Positions 1 through 12,091 of a DNA stretch of 64,000 bases are shown piece after piece. The stretch spans positions 24,242,001 through 24,306,000 of the forward strand of contig QCXZ01000137.1 in assembly GCA_025024175.1 (NCBI GenBank). Direction: 5' to 3'. Made by a program: the position numbers and the translations under genes. Below the pieces are notes generated by a model. That model was not told where the DNA came from, did no database searches, and worked only from the letters and a program-made list of their open reading frames with translations. Numbering within the stretch: position 1 is the stretch's first letter; each line of letters opens with the position of its first letter. This DNA is from Rhyzopertha dominica. Lineage: Eukaryota > Arthropoda > Insecta > Coleoptera > Bostrichidae.

Positions 1-132
1 GCCTTGTCTGGAGTTTGGATAACCACATCTAACGCCAAATCTACATTACCAAAAATAACTGCCCCAATGAGATCTGTCCATTTACCTTCCAAATCTTCGT
101 TGCCTTGCAATGGAAATGAAACTAATTTGTAA
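1..132 (-). CDS. IR exon 6 (S1 lobe, runs off the left edge)
   Basis: Follows a 58-base intron (133-190), acceptor TTGTTTCAG. Phase 2 joins TC|T. It encodes Y-K-L-V-S-F-P, a glycine and acidic loop, W-T-D-L-I-G-A-V-I-F-G-N-V-D-L-A, then an I-Q-T-P run matching the S1 ligand-site region (usually 'it..R'). The exon is open to position 1. Confidence 0.78.
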
Positions 133-3100
133 CTGAAACAATTGATAGTTACGAAGAAAGTAGAAATAAGGAAATTGGAGGTTTACATACGACGAATTGG
201 CATAAGTGGTGATACACTTCAGTATTTCATTCAAATTATATTCGTTGTCTTCGTCTTCTATTACATCTTCATCTACACCTGCGTCCAATGTTTTCTGAGA
301 TGAATGTTTTCGACCAATGACTAGCGGAAACCCGTGCATGTTTCTTCGTTTCTCTATGACAGTGAAAGGGGTTAGAAATTTCGTTCCGTTGCTACTATCC
401 CAAGGACCTACAAGCATATAATGTAAGTATTATTATTACTAGGATAAAATACGTAATCAATGCTGTAAGCAGTGGTGATAAAATAGTTTGCAGGATGATT
501 TCATCATGAAAAGTACATAAACGTAAGCCAATAATTTCACCAAAACTTGGCAGAAAAACAGATAATTTGTTTTCAGAACTCTAAGCCAGCAAGATTTTTG
601 TTTGTTTCTGTAGAATGTGGTTTATACAAAAATGTATTTTGCAAATAAAAGATGCAATACATGTAAATAATAGAGCTTACCGAGAGGTTAGGTCTACTGA
701 GTAAAGTTACTGAACACGTTCAAGACAGCGACAAGATTAAATTGAAATTATAACACATACATATAATAAACACTGGCATAGACAAAGTCATGATGCAGAG
801 CTGAAATTATAGGTTACATTTTAATCTATTTGTTATTTAAATTACTGATTTAGTGAAATATGGTAGTATGCTTGTTAGCTTGTCTCCGAATAAGCCGTTA
901 TTGTGTACCGATATTTTGTAGTCTGTTAATAGCTTAAAGTTAGTAATCTATACTCCTTAGACGTTTGGAAAAAAACTATAACACTGGCCAACACGATTTA
1001 TGTACCGCAGTTCAGCCCATTGTTTTTAAAATGCTAATACATTTCTAATAATAGATAAAATATTCATAAAGTCCTAATATGTCTACTTTTTAGTGAGCTG
1101 AGTAGACCCTTTTATATTGGCAAATAAATTTTTTGACGGGACATCCAAATGGGGGTGCATTTTAAAAACGTCAAACGTTGTCGGTGTATTTCGAGGACAC
1201 CCTGCATATAACATAGTCGATAAACGGGGTTAAAAAAGCTTGTCAAATCACTTTTCCAATACATTTTAAATTGTACCGTTCTATACGTGGTTTGTCTAGT
1301 GTTACTAAAACCTTACGTGTAACAACATTTTTTGGCATTTTCAGGTGTAGATAGGTCATTTTACTATAGTATGCTATTAAGCTTTATGTTACAACAAAAA
1401 GAAATTGTCGATCAGTGTAATTATTTTCTGTAGGAGAATAAAAAACTACATATTGAAATTAAAACTTGCGCAATATATTTACCCATTTGTTCAACTACTA
1501 TGGACTGATTAGACTGTGATTTTATTTTGTAAATCTGCAAAAAGTAAAATCTCTTGGCGCAGCCATCGCAGTGGGTATTGCCAAAGTACCTGGCGTTTAA
1601 ATAACCAGTTTCATTCAGAATTGTCCTGTTGGTAGTCTTGTAACGCAAAATAACACGATCCCTTGCAGAGTTATGGTTATCAACTTCCTAAAAAGTGTAA
1701 CAAAACGTTATGTTTGTATAGTTCCAGAAAGTTTTTCTGCTTCCGCAGATAACAGAACATTGAAACGCCCTCTAAAATTTCCAACGTTACAAAAGAGTTT
1801 TTTTGCAATATTTTAATAACCTCCTGAGTCACCCATTAAAATAAATAATAACATTTGTTATCAGGTCACACTGGCACTCGCCGCAAGTCTGACTCAAGGG
1901 TTATCACAGAAATCACCTGAATATCACGGTCAGTAGCAGTAGCAACAACGATGTCAGCATCCAAGCCAATGTTTGCAAATCTTAATCTGTCGGAAATAGT
2001 GGTGTCATTAGGTTCTGTTGCAATCACCAACCATGACCGGTTATCAACAAACATTCCATGTTTAGATGCCTGAAACATGTTAACAGGCACGTATAATTAA
2101 AATCGATAAATTAATTATCAAATATGTAAAACTTTCTTATAAGTATCTGGGCTAGACTTTTACGTGTTACAGGAAGCATACCTGAAATGAAAAAGAAGTT
2201 TTACTTTTAGTATAATATGCAAAATAAGTACGCTGGAATAACTTAAAGTCGTCGCCATTACTCCTTTGTGGCTTTAGTGTACGTACAAAATTAAAAAAAA
2301 ATTGTTGACAGTTATGTTGTATACTGTACTAACATGTTAGGCGTTGAAGGTTTAAAACAAATCATGCCAAAAATGTAAGAACGTAAGCTTTCGCGGCCAG
2401 AGTTTAATTGAAATCTTAGTCTTTTTGGGTTAGATCGCGTCTGATTTTGGAATGAGGTCGACGTTTCGCCTGCACTTGTAAGGGGCATCGTCAGGACAGG
2501 AATAAGGAGTATGGAATGTGGTACAAACTTAACGCGAGATACCCGTCCGAACTGAACCAAATGTTTAAATGGTACAAAATGATATACATATTGATCAAAC
2601 AACTCTTAAACAGGTCAATTTTATATTTCACAGGGACACTTTGTCTATTTCATGGTGGCGTCACATGGAGTTTCAAGAAACATGGGTTAAATAGGATTTA
2701 TGTTAAAGTCCATTAGAATCTATTTACAATAAATATTTTTTGTCTCTTAATTTGGTACATTTGCCAATCGTTTGCTTAATTAAATTGAAAACTCTTTGCA
2801 CTAGAGACAACAGAAAACAAGCCGTCAGCCACATTAAGTTCGACAGAATGTCTGTGCTTTGCTAGTTGCATCAGAACAACCAGCAAACAGCTATTTCGTC
2901 TTATTCAGCTTCATCAGTCCCAATGTAGACAACGTGGCACACAGATCTGTTTTTTCTTATATACACCAAGGTAGACCACGTGCGTGAATGCAAGAGACTT
3001 TAGCGAGCAACATAATGTTATTTATATCCATACGACCCAATCGCCTGTAGCCTCATAGCAGGCGTTCCACAAATGGAGATCTCCACCGACGGCTTTTGCG

Positions 3101-6100
3101 AAAAGCTCAGTGCCCTTCAGATTGACAAATACATAGCCGTGGTGATGAGGTTTATGCGCAAAAACCGTCACTGGTGACGTGGAATAAACTAAGTATAGTT
3201 AAAAAAGGTGCCAAAAGCACGAAAGTACCTAATTCTATTGAGAGTTTTGTTTATGTTTTGTTTGTTGTAAATACAACAAATATTTAGTATATACGTAGCA
3301 ATGTACTAAATCAGTGTATAAATGTAAAATAAAAATTTACTATTTAGAAATAATGGTTATGTTATTAACATAAAAACCAAAGTGCCTGCATAACAAGCCT
3401 GTGAGAATGAGGCGAAAATAATAAGTCACCAGTTCAAAATTTTTGGTTTATTCTTTTGCGCTACTTTAATTTCGCATGATGTCGATTAGTAAAGGGAGGG
3501 CGGAATTTATATTATCATAATTACTCTTACTCTTTACTTAGACATAAATTGAATTAACAAAAAGATTACTATGGTTAGGCGGGTTTGATAAAAAATGGTG
3601 TTCTACAAGAATAAGTCTAATGGTGGTGGTTACCCAACATATCTTAAGACAATTTTTATCAGGACTTTTAGACTACAATTTACAGTCAATATGGTTTCTG
3701 GTAAAGTATTACTAATTAAAAATTTAAGTATCGTGCGCTTTGCTACGTAAGTAAATTTACAAGCAAATTTACATCGAATTTGAGTACTGTGTAATGCAAA
3801 ATTACATTTCTGTGACGTTGCCGGTTGCTATAACCTAGTCAGAGCCATCGTACAAGCATGTCAAAAATTGGCATGCCATTAAAGCAACAATGAACACCCA
3901 TTTTAGCGTCTATCTTNACAGATACTCAATAAGTGGATGTGCCAATACGACGCATGTGACGACAAAAAGAAAGAAAGTGGGCTTTGACTGAGTTATGTAA
4001 GTTATGCGCAGTCGACGTACCTACTATGTCCTAGGACAACAAAACTGATCGTTACACCAAACAATAGGTACGTAGAAAGACGCAGATATTACAATTGTGA
4101 CATCAATCTCATCAATTACTGCATAGTCACTTTGAATGCAACACACTTAAACATTAAAGGTTGTGAACCAAGCCCACTTGTGCAACTTACCTGAATAAAA
4201 AAATTGCTTGACGCGTAATGATCCTCGTGGTCCAAAATAACTACAATACCTAAGCGGCTTAGATTACTACTTGTGAAAAATAACTCGGCCAATTTATTTG
4301 GGGTACAAGCAAGCGATCGTATACTATAATCACTGAGGTGTTTCATGATCTGAAAGGAACGGGGTTGCTTACCTCCTACAAAAAAGGAATAAAATTATTA
4401 AACATGGAAGTCATTTAAAGTAGTATATTATATTTATAGCCCAAGTAACCAGGTAAACCTTAGCGCCCAAAGGTAAGGATGAAATTGTATTTTTATAATC
4501 TCCTTGTATTGAGAGCAGTAGTGATACACCGAGTTTTCTAATTGAAAACACCTACAGTATTTTTGTGGTCTAAAAATTGCAAATATAATGGGAACTGAAT
4601 GATTTTAGAGTTTTACTTGTTACTGTTTATTTAAAAAAGAATCCAATTTAAGCAAATTCGTCATTAAAACTAAATTAAACTCAATAATAAGCGAGATGTA
4701 CCATCAGGAACATATGTAGTCGTAGAGAAAAAATTGTGGTTATCTAACATTTATATTAAGGGCAGTGTACAAAAACTGAAAGAAATGAAATTAATCATGT
4801 ACGGAATGTTATGTTATAACAAAAATAATAATATTTCATAAATCATAATACTATATTTCGCAGTTTCGCAGTTTTGGAAATCAAGTAATAACGGAAACGG
4901 ATCAGAGCAGGTGTCCAGTTACCACATCAAATTGGGTCATCGTAGCTATCGCTTCTTCGCTTCATGTTCTTGGAAAGACGTTTCGCAGTAAAAATTCTGC
5001 TTAATAACGTTTTTCATTACAAGATGGTACTATTATTAGGGAACAACATTACAGCCGGGTAATAATTATATTATACTATGAAATAAATTANCTCACCTAA
5101 ACAACCCTCCTAGATCGTTCATTCTCGAAGTGCACGTGCAATTAACTGCAATTAAAGCACTGTATCCAGAGATAATAGATAACTGAGAAGAGTTTCGGAA
5201 GCTGGATCTTTAGTCATAGAATCCAAACCATGATATCAACGTACCCAGTCCCACTCTGCTAGCGTCGAACAATTAGTTAACGCTCATATCACGAACATAC
5301 AATGCCAATAAAACCCTTCTCACGCAATAGCTATTTCTTCACTGGTAACATCTATCGTCTTAAACACTTTACTTATGGAAGACTCTCCAAAGGAGTACAA
5401 CAAACAGGGAGGAAGTTTTATTGTACCTACTAAGGTTATGGACGATAAGGATAATTACCAACGAAATAATATTTGAATCATGTGGCGCAGAACAACATAC
5501 CTGGTAACACTTTCTCCCATATGTTTGTAAGAAAATGCGTGAAACGACTAAAAATGTACTGACAGTTTGCTATTATCAGATGGCTTAACGGTAGCATATG
5601 ACACTTCAATTTCTTTACGTAGCTTGTCGATTCTTGCTAGCTTATGTCGATAGGTGTACCACAGAGGTAAAGTCGAGAGGTCTCAAATCAGAAGACCCAG
5701 GTCAACATAACATTACCTCTTCGATCCACCCACTGGCTGGGTAGAGTTGAATCGAGATACTACCTGACACTTTAATGGTACTGAAGCTTCCATCTTGTTG
5801 CACGTAAAAAAATTGAACGCTATTGAAGTTTTGGATGGCATGCAAAATTTTTGTCTGAAGTCTAACCAATTACGGTACCCTCAAAAAAGGGGGCAATCAA
5901 ATTTTAATCTACAGAATATTCGGCCGAAACTTTGGAATTGGAAAACGACTTTTTACTACTGAACTCGGTATATTTAAATAAATAAAATTTTATGCACAAT
6001 GCAGAAAGACCTATTTTTAATCCATCCATGGGACTATTAGCAAATACATATTATACTAATACTCAAATATATTTTTTCTCCAATTTAGTTTGCATTTTAC

Positions 6101-9100
6101 GGATATTTTAGGCCTCGATACCACTATAATATATTGATATATTAACTTCATTGCTCTTTAGACGTTTGAGATTTCCAAAGCTTTATAAAAAATTACAAAA
6201 CTTTAGACATAAAATACCTATTTATATACAGTTAAGGTTAGTCAGAAGATTGGTTAAATAATAATGCGATGATTTAAGGAAAGACGCAAGCTTATAGAAG
6301 AATTATTTTATTAGTGCCTTGTTTATGGTAATGGAGTCAACGTATTTTAGATACAAAAATAAGTTCTATAATGAAGAGGAAGGGGTACCAGTATAAAAGA
6401 TTTGACTGAGAAATGTATACAAAAGGCGGAAATTTCTCTAATTAAAAAAAATGTGGATGACATTATCACGGCTGTACTAGAAGGAGCAATAGAAATAAAC
6501 ATTAAATGTTTCCATTGTCACTAAAATCTACATCTGAAGAAGAGAACGATAACGTACTAATAAACCTCAAAACTTTTTTTTGCGTGTTCCAAAGTACAAC
6601 AAAAAGCTGACTGACCAGAATGAAAGACAAGAACAAGTTAAGACGGTAAGGACTATTCTGGAGGAGAATTATTACCTAACACACACGTTGAAAGGTACTA
6701 GATAAAATAACACATTTAATTTATAACAGCAAAGAGGAAATTGAACACCGCCAAATGAAGAAAGGGCTCCCGGCAGCAAGTCAGAAAAACGATCTTGAAC
6801 AGTAGAACATGATGTATAATATAGAATGCAATAGCTGTGAAAAATCGTTCATTGAACAGACCAAACAAAGCTTGGCAAAGCGAATTTATGCTCACGAAAT
6901 TAAAGAAATGAATGATTGTAAAGAATGAATGAGAGAATGAGAGAAAATAATACCGGAAAAACATACTTATTAGGAAGTAGGACTCAAGGTAATTCAGAGC
7001 GAAGCTCATCTAAACCCTAGACTGCTGACGGAAATTATCTAAAAAAAAAGGATTCGGATAATTAACATTAGCGAGTTAAATGTTGAATATACAAATATAC
7101 AAAAACCTCTAAGATCAAAGAAGTACGCGGTCATTCCGGATGTCGCTGACTTTCATAATCTACGTGTTTTTAAAAGAATTTCAATGTGCAAAACGTGGTT
7201 GAATGGTTTTAATATCTTTAATTTTGTAAAATTTGATAAGTAAGTCTCCTTGTATGTCAGTTGTTCTGGTATTGATGAGCTCGAGGAAGCTCGTCGAGAA
7301 ATAAGGGGCGAAACGTCGCAATATAAAAGCAAAGAATAAACTACTGTATCGATTTATTTGAGTGATGTAGAGGCCAAAGTGCCGAAAATCCCCCTAAAAA
7401 TTAAATGTAGTAGGCCGCGAGAACAACATTCTGCTTCCTTAGAACATCAAGATGACATGGTTTAATTTCATTTCGCGCTTTAGTTGTAAAAGTAGGAGAC
7501 CTTAGATGAATATTATGCTGTTAAGCTGTTTGCATCGTAACAAACCTAAGACGGAACAGATTCGCTTTTGTTAAAGCTCGTCAGTCGTCAGTGCAAAAAG
7601 CACTCGTAGAACACTACTGTCAAGTTGACGTATGCAGGTGAATGCCAACTTGTTAGATTACGCGGCACTATCCGTTAAGGGAGGTAGTTCCCCTCGGGGC
7701 GGCTAACTAACTTTGTTATTTCACTCAGCATCGCTATCTAAACCTAAACCCTCGGGGAAAACGTTGTGCGTATAAACCAGATAAGTCTGGTTATCCCCAC
7801 AAGATTTAGTTAACTGAAACGGAACCAGCTGGAAGAAACGCATTAGTCGATGCTCAAATGGACGTTTTTTGACCACTATTGCAGGAGTAAACGGCAAACC
7901 AAAAAACATGTACTTAATATGGAAGTCTCTCAATATTTCGTTGAGACACTGCAGATTTAGAGGACTGCGTTATAATTTAAGTATATGCGTTTGTTAACCC
8001 ATAAAGGTCTGCTCCCTCATCAATAATAGAATGGATTTATCAGATTTCAATATAGATACAAAAAGTAGCTTTCAAATGGAGTGCAACATAACCGTTCTAA
8101 CCAGCCTTGGTAGTCCATCATGTAGCTCGTTACGATGACCCATCGTGACCTGTTGTTATGTCAGGAATTGTAACCTGATATAACGATTACTCTGCATTGT
8201 CGTCAGGGCCACGGCAACAAGGAACATCGAACAGAAGTAGTTGTTAGATATTCTTTAAGTTAGCATAAGACAAACGTTGGCAGTCGCTGTAATTTCCAAT
8301 ATAAATAGTTTTTTTTTAAACTGTAACCAAGTTAACCATATTCTAACTCGCGTCTATTTCTAGACCAAGAGGCTGCGAGTACTAGTCCCGCCTAGGACAA
8401 TAACGTTACTTTGGATTTTGAGAAATTTATGTGTGACTAGAGCCTAGTGTCTAATTTGAGGAATTTTGTGAAAATCTTGTAAAGTATTTTTTCAATGAAC
8501 AGCCTTGTCGTTAGAGTATTAATTTTCCAAATTTGTCTAAAAGGTCACTTGAAGTGAACCAATAATCACAATTTACACATTTGTCTAAAGTAGATATGCG
8601 ACGTAAAGGGTATGCTATTTTGGACCCATTTACGGGATATTGAAGCTATTATAAAAAAACTATCACTTCCTAATTTTTGGCGTTTCTGGGGACAGGTTCT
8701 ATCGATTTAATCTACAGGGCAATTTTGAAAATCTATTTCCTTTTTAGGCACATTTCATAAAAGTGAAGACCGCAATACTCTATTTTCTACAATAGCACCA
8801 ATACCTTCGCAGTATGTATTCTGTTGTTCAACAATTTTGGAGAACGAGATCATACCAAGAACATTAATATACCACTAACGGATGAAAATAACTGCTTTTG
8901 CTCTGTGTTGCTCAACACGTTGAAGAAATTCGCTAAACGTCAAGTAGTACTTGAATATACTTGACATATAGCCGCTTATACCTAAAAACCTAACTTGTGT
9001 AATTATAGATGTTTAGGAGAGATAATTATTTAAACCGACAGTTATGAAAACTTTGAATGTAAATAGCAATAGCCTTACCGTTACTATGAGGAATGTCAAA

Positions 9101-9232
9101 TAGCACCAGGTNACTTATGTCCCTAAATTTAACATAATCTTTTATAAGTTGCGTTATACTCCCGACATCTTGTAGACTTTCAGTGGTGTACAATATTGTT
9201 AAAAGTAGGAAAAAGTTTAGCAAGAGAGCCAT
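1..9232 (-). CDS. Ionotropic receptor, IR75-like (six exons, 3' end outside window)
   Basis: Spliced by eye from exons 9232-9079, 4375-4191, 2069-1917, 1534-1483, 407-191 and 132-1. Every junction keeps phase (1, 0, 0, 1, 2), giving about 297 codons before the window edge. The product starts with a hydrophobic signal peptide (MALLLNFFLLLTILY). It continues with the divergent amino-terminal domain of IR75-type receptors, including a W-L-V motif after a short helix, and then the first lobe (S1) of the ligand-binding domain: a G-P-W stretch, an R-R-N-M-H-G-F-P-L motif, and a W-T-D-L-I-G-A-V segment followed by a D-L-A-L strand. Family knowledge: insect IRs are variant glutamate-receptor channels that detect acids and amines on sensory dendrites with a co-receptor. 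The rest of S1, the pore and S2 lie to the left of the window. One unknown base (9112) falls in exon 1. Assignment to the IR family is fairly firm; the IR75 subfamily is likely but not proven. Confidence 0.8.
191..407 (-). CDS. IR exon 5 (start of ligand-binding S1 lobe)
   Basis: Acceptor GCTTGTAG before 407; donor TC|GTATGT after 191. The 72 codons begin P-W-D-S-S-N-G, then carry R-R-N-M-H-G-F-P-L-V-I, the characteristic strand that opens S1 in insect IRs, followed by an acidic loop (D-E-D-V-I-E-D-E-D). Confidence 0.8.
1483..1534 (-). CDS. IR exon 4 (short linker exon)
   Basis: Short 52-base exon: acceptor CTTTTTGCAG before 1534, donor ATGG|GTAAAT after 1483. It encodes I-Y-K-I-K... and V-V-E-Q-M-G, matching the 'vYki......l.v...G' linker before the ligand-binding domain. 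An alternative acceptor near 1688 would extend it by about 51 open codons; the short form fits the family spacing better. Confidence 0.6.
1917..2069 (-). CDS. IR exon 3 (amino-terminal domain)
   Basis: 153 bases, phase 0 at both ends: acceptor GTTTCAG before 2069, donor CAG|GTGATT after 1917. The 51 codons contain the helix-plus-W-L-V motif (residues A-S-K-H-G-M-F then N-R-S-W-L-V) and the L-D-A-D-I-V-V strand. The pattern 'as...mF...WL' is a hallmark of IR75-type N-termini. Confidence 0.75.
2300..2730 (-). mobile_element. Decayed Penelope-like element end, in IR intron 2
   Basis: The minus strand carries CTGACGA (2494-2488) followed, after a loop-like stretch, by GAAACGTC (2467-2460). This pair recurs at the ends of other PLE fragments here and resembles a hammerhead ribozyme core. 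No reverse transcriptase or endonuclease sequence could be read around it, so this is probably a terminal remnant; the limits are approximate. Confidence 0.4.
2460..2494 (-). ncRNA. Hammerhead-like motif in IR intron 2
   Basis: CTGACGA, TGCCCC, loop, GCAGGC, GAAACGTC. Both core blocks are intact; a GCC/GGC pairing is available for stem II, one base away from the core. The very short stem III (AC/GT) fits the minimal type described in PLEs. Confidence 0.45.
4191..4375 (-). CDS. IR exon 2 (amino-terminal domain)
   Basis: Acceptor TTTTTTGTAG at 4385-4376 and a consensus donor CAG|GTAAGT (intron starts at 4190). It encodes 61 codons with I-M-K-H-L-S near the start and R-L-G-I-V-V-I-L-D near the end, matching the order in IR75 N-termini. 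A second possible acceptor (TTTCAG, exon from 4349) lies 26 bases further in; both give the same frame. The longer form joins exon 1 in phase and is preferred. Confidence 0.72.
6480..7345 (+). mobile_element. Penelope-like retroelement, decayed 3' half with GIY-YIG remnant
   Basis: The plus strand reads, with stops and frameshifts, through the region after the reverse transcriptase (6600-6700, a charged helix ending I-L-E-E-N-Y-Y) into a GIY-YIG endonuclease remnant at about 6810-6890 (I-E-C-N-S-C-E-K-S-F-I-E-Q-T, then a short R-I-Y-A-H-E). The usual Y-I-G of the second motif is changed to F-I-E, so it should be inactive. Near the 3' end, GAAACGTC (7310-7317) follows TTGATGA, a degenerate form of the hammerhead-like end seen in other copies. 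It lies antisense inside IR intron 1. Confidence 0.7.
7560..7720 (+). repeat. Dispersed repeat, copy 1 of 3
   Basis: Shares an ordered series of blocks with 10375-10515 and 15085-15235: a run with CAAAAAG, GTCAAGTTGA, ATGCAGGTG.ATG.CAACTTG, a purine-rich GGTAGTTCCC block and an end rich in GTTAT..TCA. The copies are strongly diverged, so the family is old. No coding seen. It could be a SINE or a MITE; the copy at 15 kb lies in an insert with a 13-bp duplication, which favours target-primed insertion. Confidence 0.5.
7721..7990 (-). other. Unrecognised open frame, possibly from a mobile element
   Basis: About 83 codons open from 7972 to the TGA at 7721, with better composition than the surroundings (R-S-P-L-N-L-Q-C-L-N-E-I at the start, a G-L-P-F-T-P-A segment, an acidic end). 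It starts exactly where the dispersed repeat breaks off. I recognise no domain. It may be a chance frame or a piece of an inserted element. Confidence 0.2.
9079..9232 (-). CDS. IR exon 1 (signal peptide, start codon)
   Basis: ATG at 9232 opens a 51-codon exon: about 18 hydrophobic residues, then a helix with D-Y-V-K-F-R-D and the L-V-L-F-D-I strand typical of the first beta-alpha unit of IR amino-terminal domains. It ends in AAC G|GTAAGG (donor 9078-9073), phase 1, which joins the GA-GGT start of exon 2. The start was chosen because the signal peptide begins directly at this ATG. The base at 9112 is unresolved. Confidence 0.75.
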
Positions 9233-10374
9233 TGTAGTTAAAGCTTCACTGCGTTTTAAATCATGCTTGGTATTAAATAAGCCTTCCTTGTGTAGGCGTC
9301 CCCGGATTTCGTGACTTATGCAATAAATTATACGACTCTAGTACTCATTTTAATGAACGTAAAGAAAGCTCATTACGTTGGTGACAAACGCAGCGTCCCA
9401 TTCGATAATCACGAGCGACACACTAATAGAACAATGTATGTCAAGCCCATAAATACGTAATTTATGACTTTTAGCATTTGTGTTATTGAAGACTGCTGTA
9501 GCTCTGTGGGTAAAACCAGGAGTTACTGTCTTTGAAAAGGTCTTTTTCGTGTAGTACGTAGAAACGCCTGCATAATGAATAAATCTGTACAGTTGGGAAT
9601 TAAGACTTATATCGGAGCGTCTACTGGTGTATAAAACCATAAAAAAATTTTCGCTTTTGAAGCTATAACCCCCCCTGTGTCCAACAGCTTCGTTTTTCAA
9701 GAAATACGTTTCTCTTATCTAAATATCAGGATAAAGACAAATTTTATTGCAGTGTATCCTACCTTTTTAAGTTTACAGTTCTTAAAAGATTAAATCAGTC
9801 CTTAAAAAAACGCGTTAATAGAAGTTGAACAAAGCACCAACTAGATAATATGGTCTTTCTCGTAAACTAAACAATCAACATCTGACATTCTAAAATTTTC
9901 TTAAGTTCCCTGATACCTATCCATTATTAAGCCGATGTATTTAATACTTTTGCGGTGCATCGTTTACCATACGGTTGTAATGACTGTAACCTGACTTAGA
10001 GGTTAATGCGTTAAAAACCGCAAAAACATCCTAAGTGCTTTTTTCCATAGAACAAAGCAGTGTGGTCCACACAAAGTGTGCCAATGGTATCGGTAGAACC
10101 TATAAGAGTAGGTACCTATAGTTTAAAGGATTGCAGTTTGCAATGAAAAAAATTGGATGCATGGGAAGATGTTTATTACTGACAAATATTTTACCTCTCT
10201 TTCATAATGGATTGTCTTTGCAGATGTTCCGAATACCAATGAAGCAAAAAACTACATCCAGGAGCGATCTCTAGACTGACGAAGTATGTTTTGGCGCCAT
10301 ATAAAGGAATTGCGTTTCTGCATTTGGTTGTGGGGTTGACTGCACATCAAACCGTTTCAAAGTGTGTCGGGTTT

Positions 10375-10515
10375 AGCTGTTTGCAAAAAGAGCAGTGGGG
10401 AGATTGCTATCATGTTGACANATGCAGGTGTATGTCAACTTGACAGATTACAGGGTAATTCCCATTAGAAGAAGTAGTTTTCATCCAGACGACTAGTTGT
10501 TATCATGTCATCTAT
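10375..10515 (+). repeat. Dispersed repeat, copy 2 of 3
   Basis: Same block order as the copies at 7.6 and 15.1 kb (GCAAAAAGAGC, GTTGACANATGCAGGTG, TCAACTTGACAGATTAC, AGTAGTT, GTTATCATGTCA). One base is unresolved. No open frame of note. Confidence 0.5.
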
Positions 10516-11577
10516 TATATATAAATCCCCCATTATTATTAAAAAGTTTTTCCTCTACTGCTGTCAACCATAGCAGTTCTTGGGAATTTTATTTATTGCG
10601 CACCGTCATGCCATCCTTATTTCTTGAGGAACGGTTTTATCGAGTAGCTTTGGTGTGTCAATGAATTTCAAAAGGTATCCAAATTTAAAATTTTCAATAG
10701 GAATAGTAAATTCTAACACCTATATTCACATCTTCCTTACCTTTTTGGTCGAATTGATTTTACGAATAAACAAGCCTGTTGCTATGGAGATCTAATGGAT
10801 GTGTGGTAATTTCTGTTTGTCAAGTTTTCGTGTTAACTTGATACCATAAAATGTATTAGAAATGCGTTAGATCCATGGAAGTAGTCTTGTTTATCCTCAA
10901 ATTTAAAGAAAGATGTTAGTACGGGTGTAAATCTCCAAGATGATATAGAAACAGGAGTTAGTTTTCATCTCTGTCAAATTAAATATCAATTCCTAACAAA
11001 TCTGGCACAACAGTCTCTCGTAGTGCTTGATATAAAGCCTAAGTAAATTATTTCGTAAGAGCAAATGCTAAATAACTGACAATCGCCTAGCATGCTCATA
11101 CGATATTTATAAAGAAATATAACCAAACTTTAAGTTTTTAAATAGTACTAGCTTTTTGCAGTATAGTACCTATTAAAACTCGCACTTCGCTATCTTTTTT
11201 ATTTTCGTAGATATTGATATTTTCGCAAGCACTGTAAACGTCAGTTTTAACAAATAGCGCCAAAATGGCCTATTTTAGACAACATGTATGGTTAATAAAG
11301 TAACCCTAAAATTGAAAGCAGAAACTAAAAATATACAGGGTGTTCTTCTTGAAATAATGGGGTTAGCATTTACTTGGAAATACTTTGATTGAACTGAGCA
11401 TCACACTGCAAAATCTGAGAATTCGATTATAAGTATTTCCCCGTAAATGTCTAATAGGACTCGTCGTCGCACACCTTGCATATTCTAGACAATATGTTCG
11501 ATAACCCAACATAACATCTATATCATAATAATAGTTGTGCCCTAAAAATGTAATGTTTATCTTGTTACTTTAGCGGC

Positions 11578-11608
11578 CTGAAGAAGCCCCAGATAAAGGG
11601 AAAAACGT
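11578..11608 (+). ncRNA. Degenerate hammerhead-like PLE end
   Basis: CTGAAGA followed by AGCCCC, a six-base loop, AGGG and then AAAAACGT, where intact copies have GAAACGTC. The stem-like GCCCC/GGG arms remain but the second core block is altered, so cleavage is unlikely. No other PLE sequence was recognised around it. Confidence 0.3.
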
Positions 11609-12091
11609 AGCGGTTAAACAAATTCTTAACGGAACTAGGTGTGGTTCTTTAGAAAATCTGACCTTACACTCAGAAAAATATGTGGTTAAAGTAACTAAAA
11701 TTTAGGTGATCCTCACAATATTGTATACTTAGTATAGAGACAAACATATATTTTGTTATTGCGACCTACAGTGTATTGTAACCAATATATGGTATTAGCA
11801 ACTATACATGTTGCTAGAGTGATTATGTATAAACAAATTATGTAACAATACGTTTAGTTTACATAATTAAGCACTATATCGTTGCAAGTACAATACGTAT
11901 AATACGATCTCAGTTATTGCAACTGTATTTACATTGTACAGGTTACAATAAAATAGGGCATACAGTACTATAAAATTTGCTTTATGTTAGCTATATTATA
12001 TGTCAATAGTCTCCATACACCTTTGTCACGTCAACGACATTAATTTGCAACAAAAGCATTTCCAATAGTGAAATGTTTGTACTTACCTTGT

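Larger units (their letters stand above)
4376..9078 (-). other. IR intron 1 (4.7 kb), mostly repeats
   Basis: Holds the PLE remnant near 6.5-7.3 kb, a dispersed repeat near 7.6 kb and an unassigned open frame at 7721-7933. From 4400 to 6450 and from 8000 to 9050 I see only AT-rich sequence without readable coding. Confidence 0.6.
9233..12000. other. Intergenic stretch upstream of the IR gene
   Basis: AT-rich, without readable genes. It contains a dispersed repeat copy (10375-10515), a short candidate element bounded by an ACAGGGTGT-like motif (11335-11482) and a degenerate PLE-type end (11578-11608). The IR promoter should lie just right of 9232; I see no clear TATA or initiator to call. Confidence 0.5.

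Noticed and set aside
6716..7009. Minus-strand ORF, 97 codons, phenylalanine-rich
   Set aside because: Antisense shadow of the PLE GIY-YIG remnant on the plus strand.
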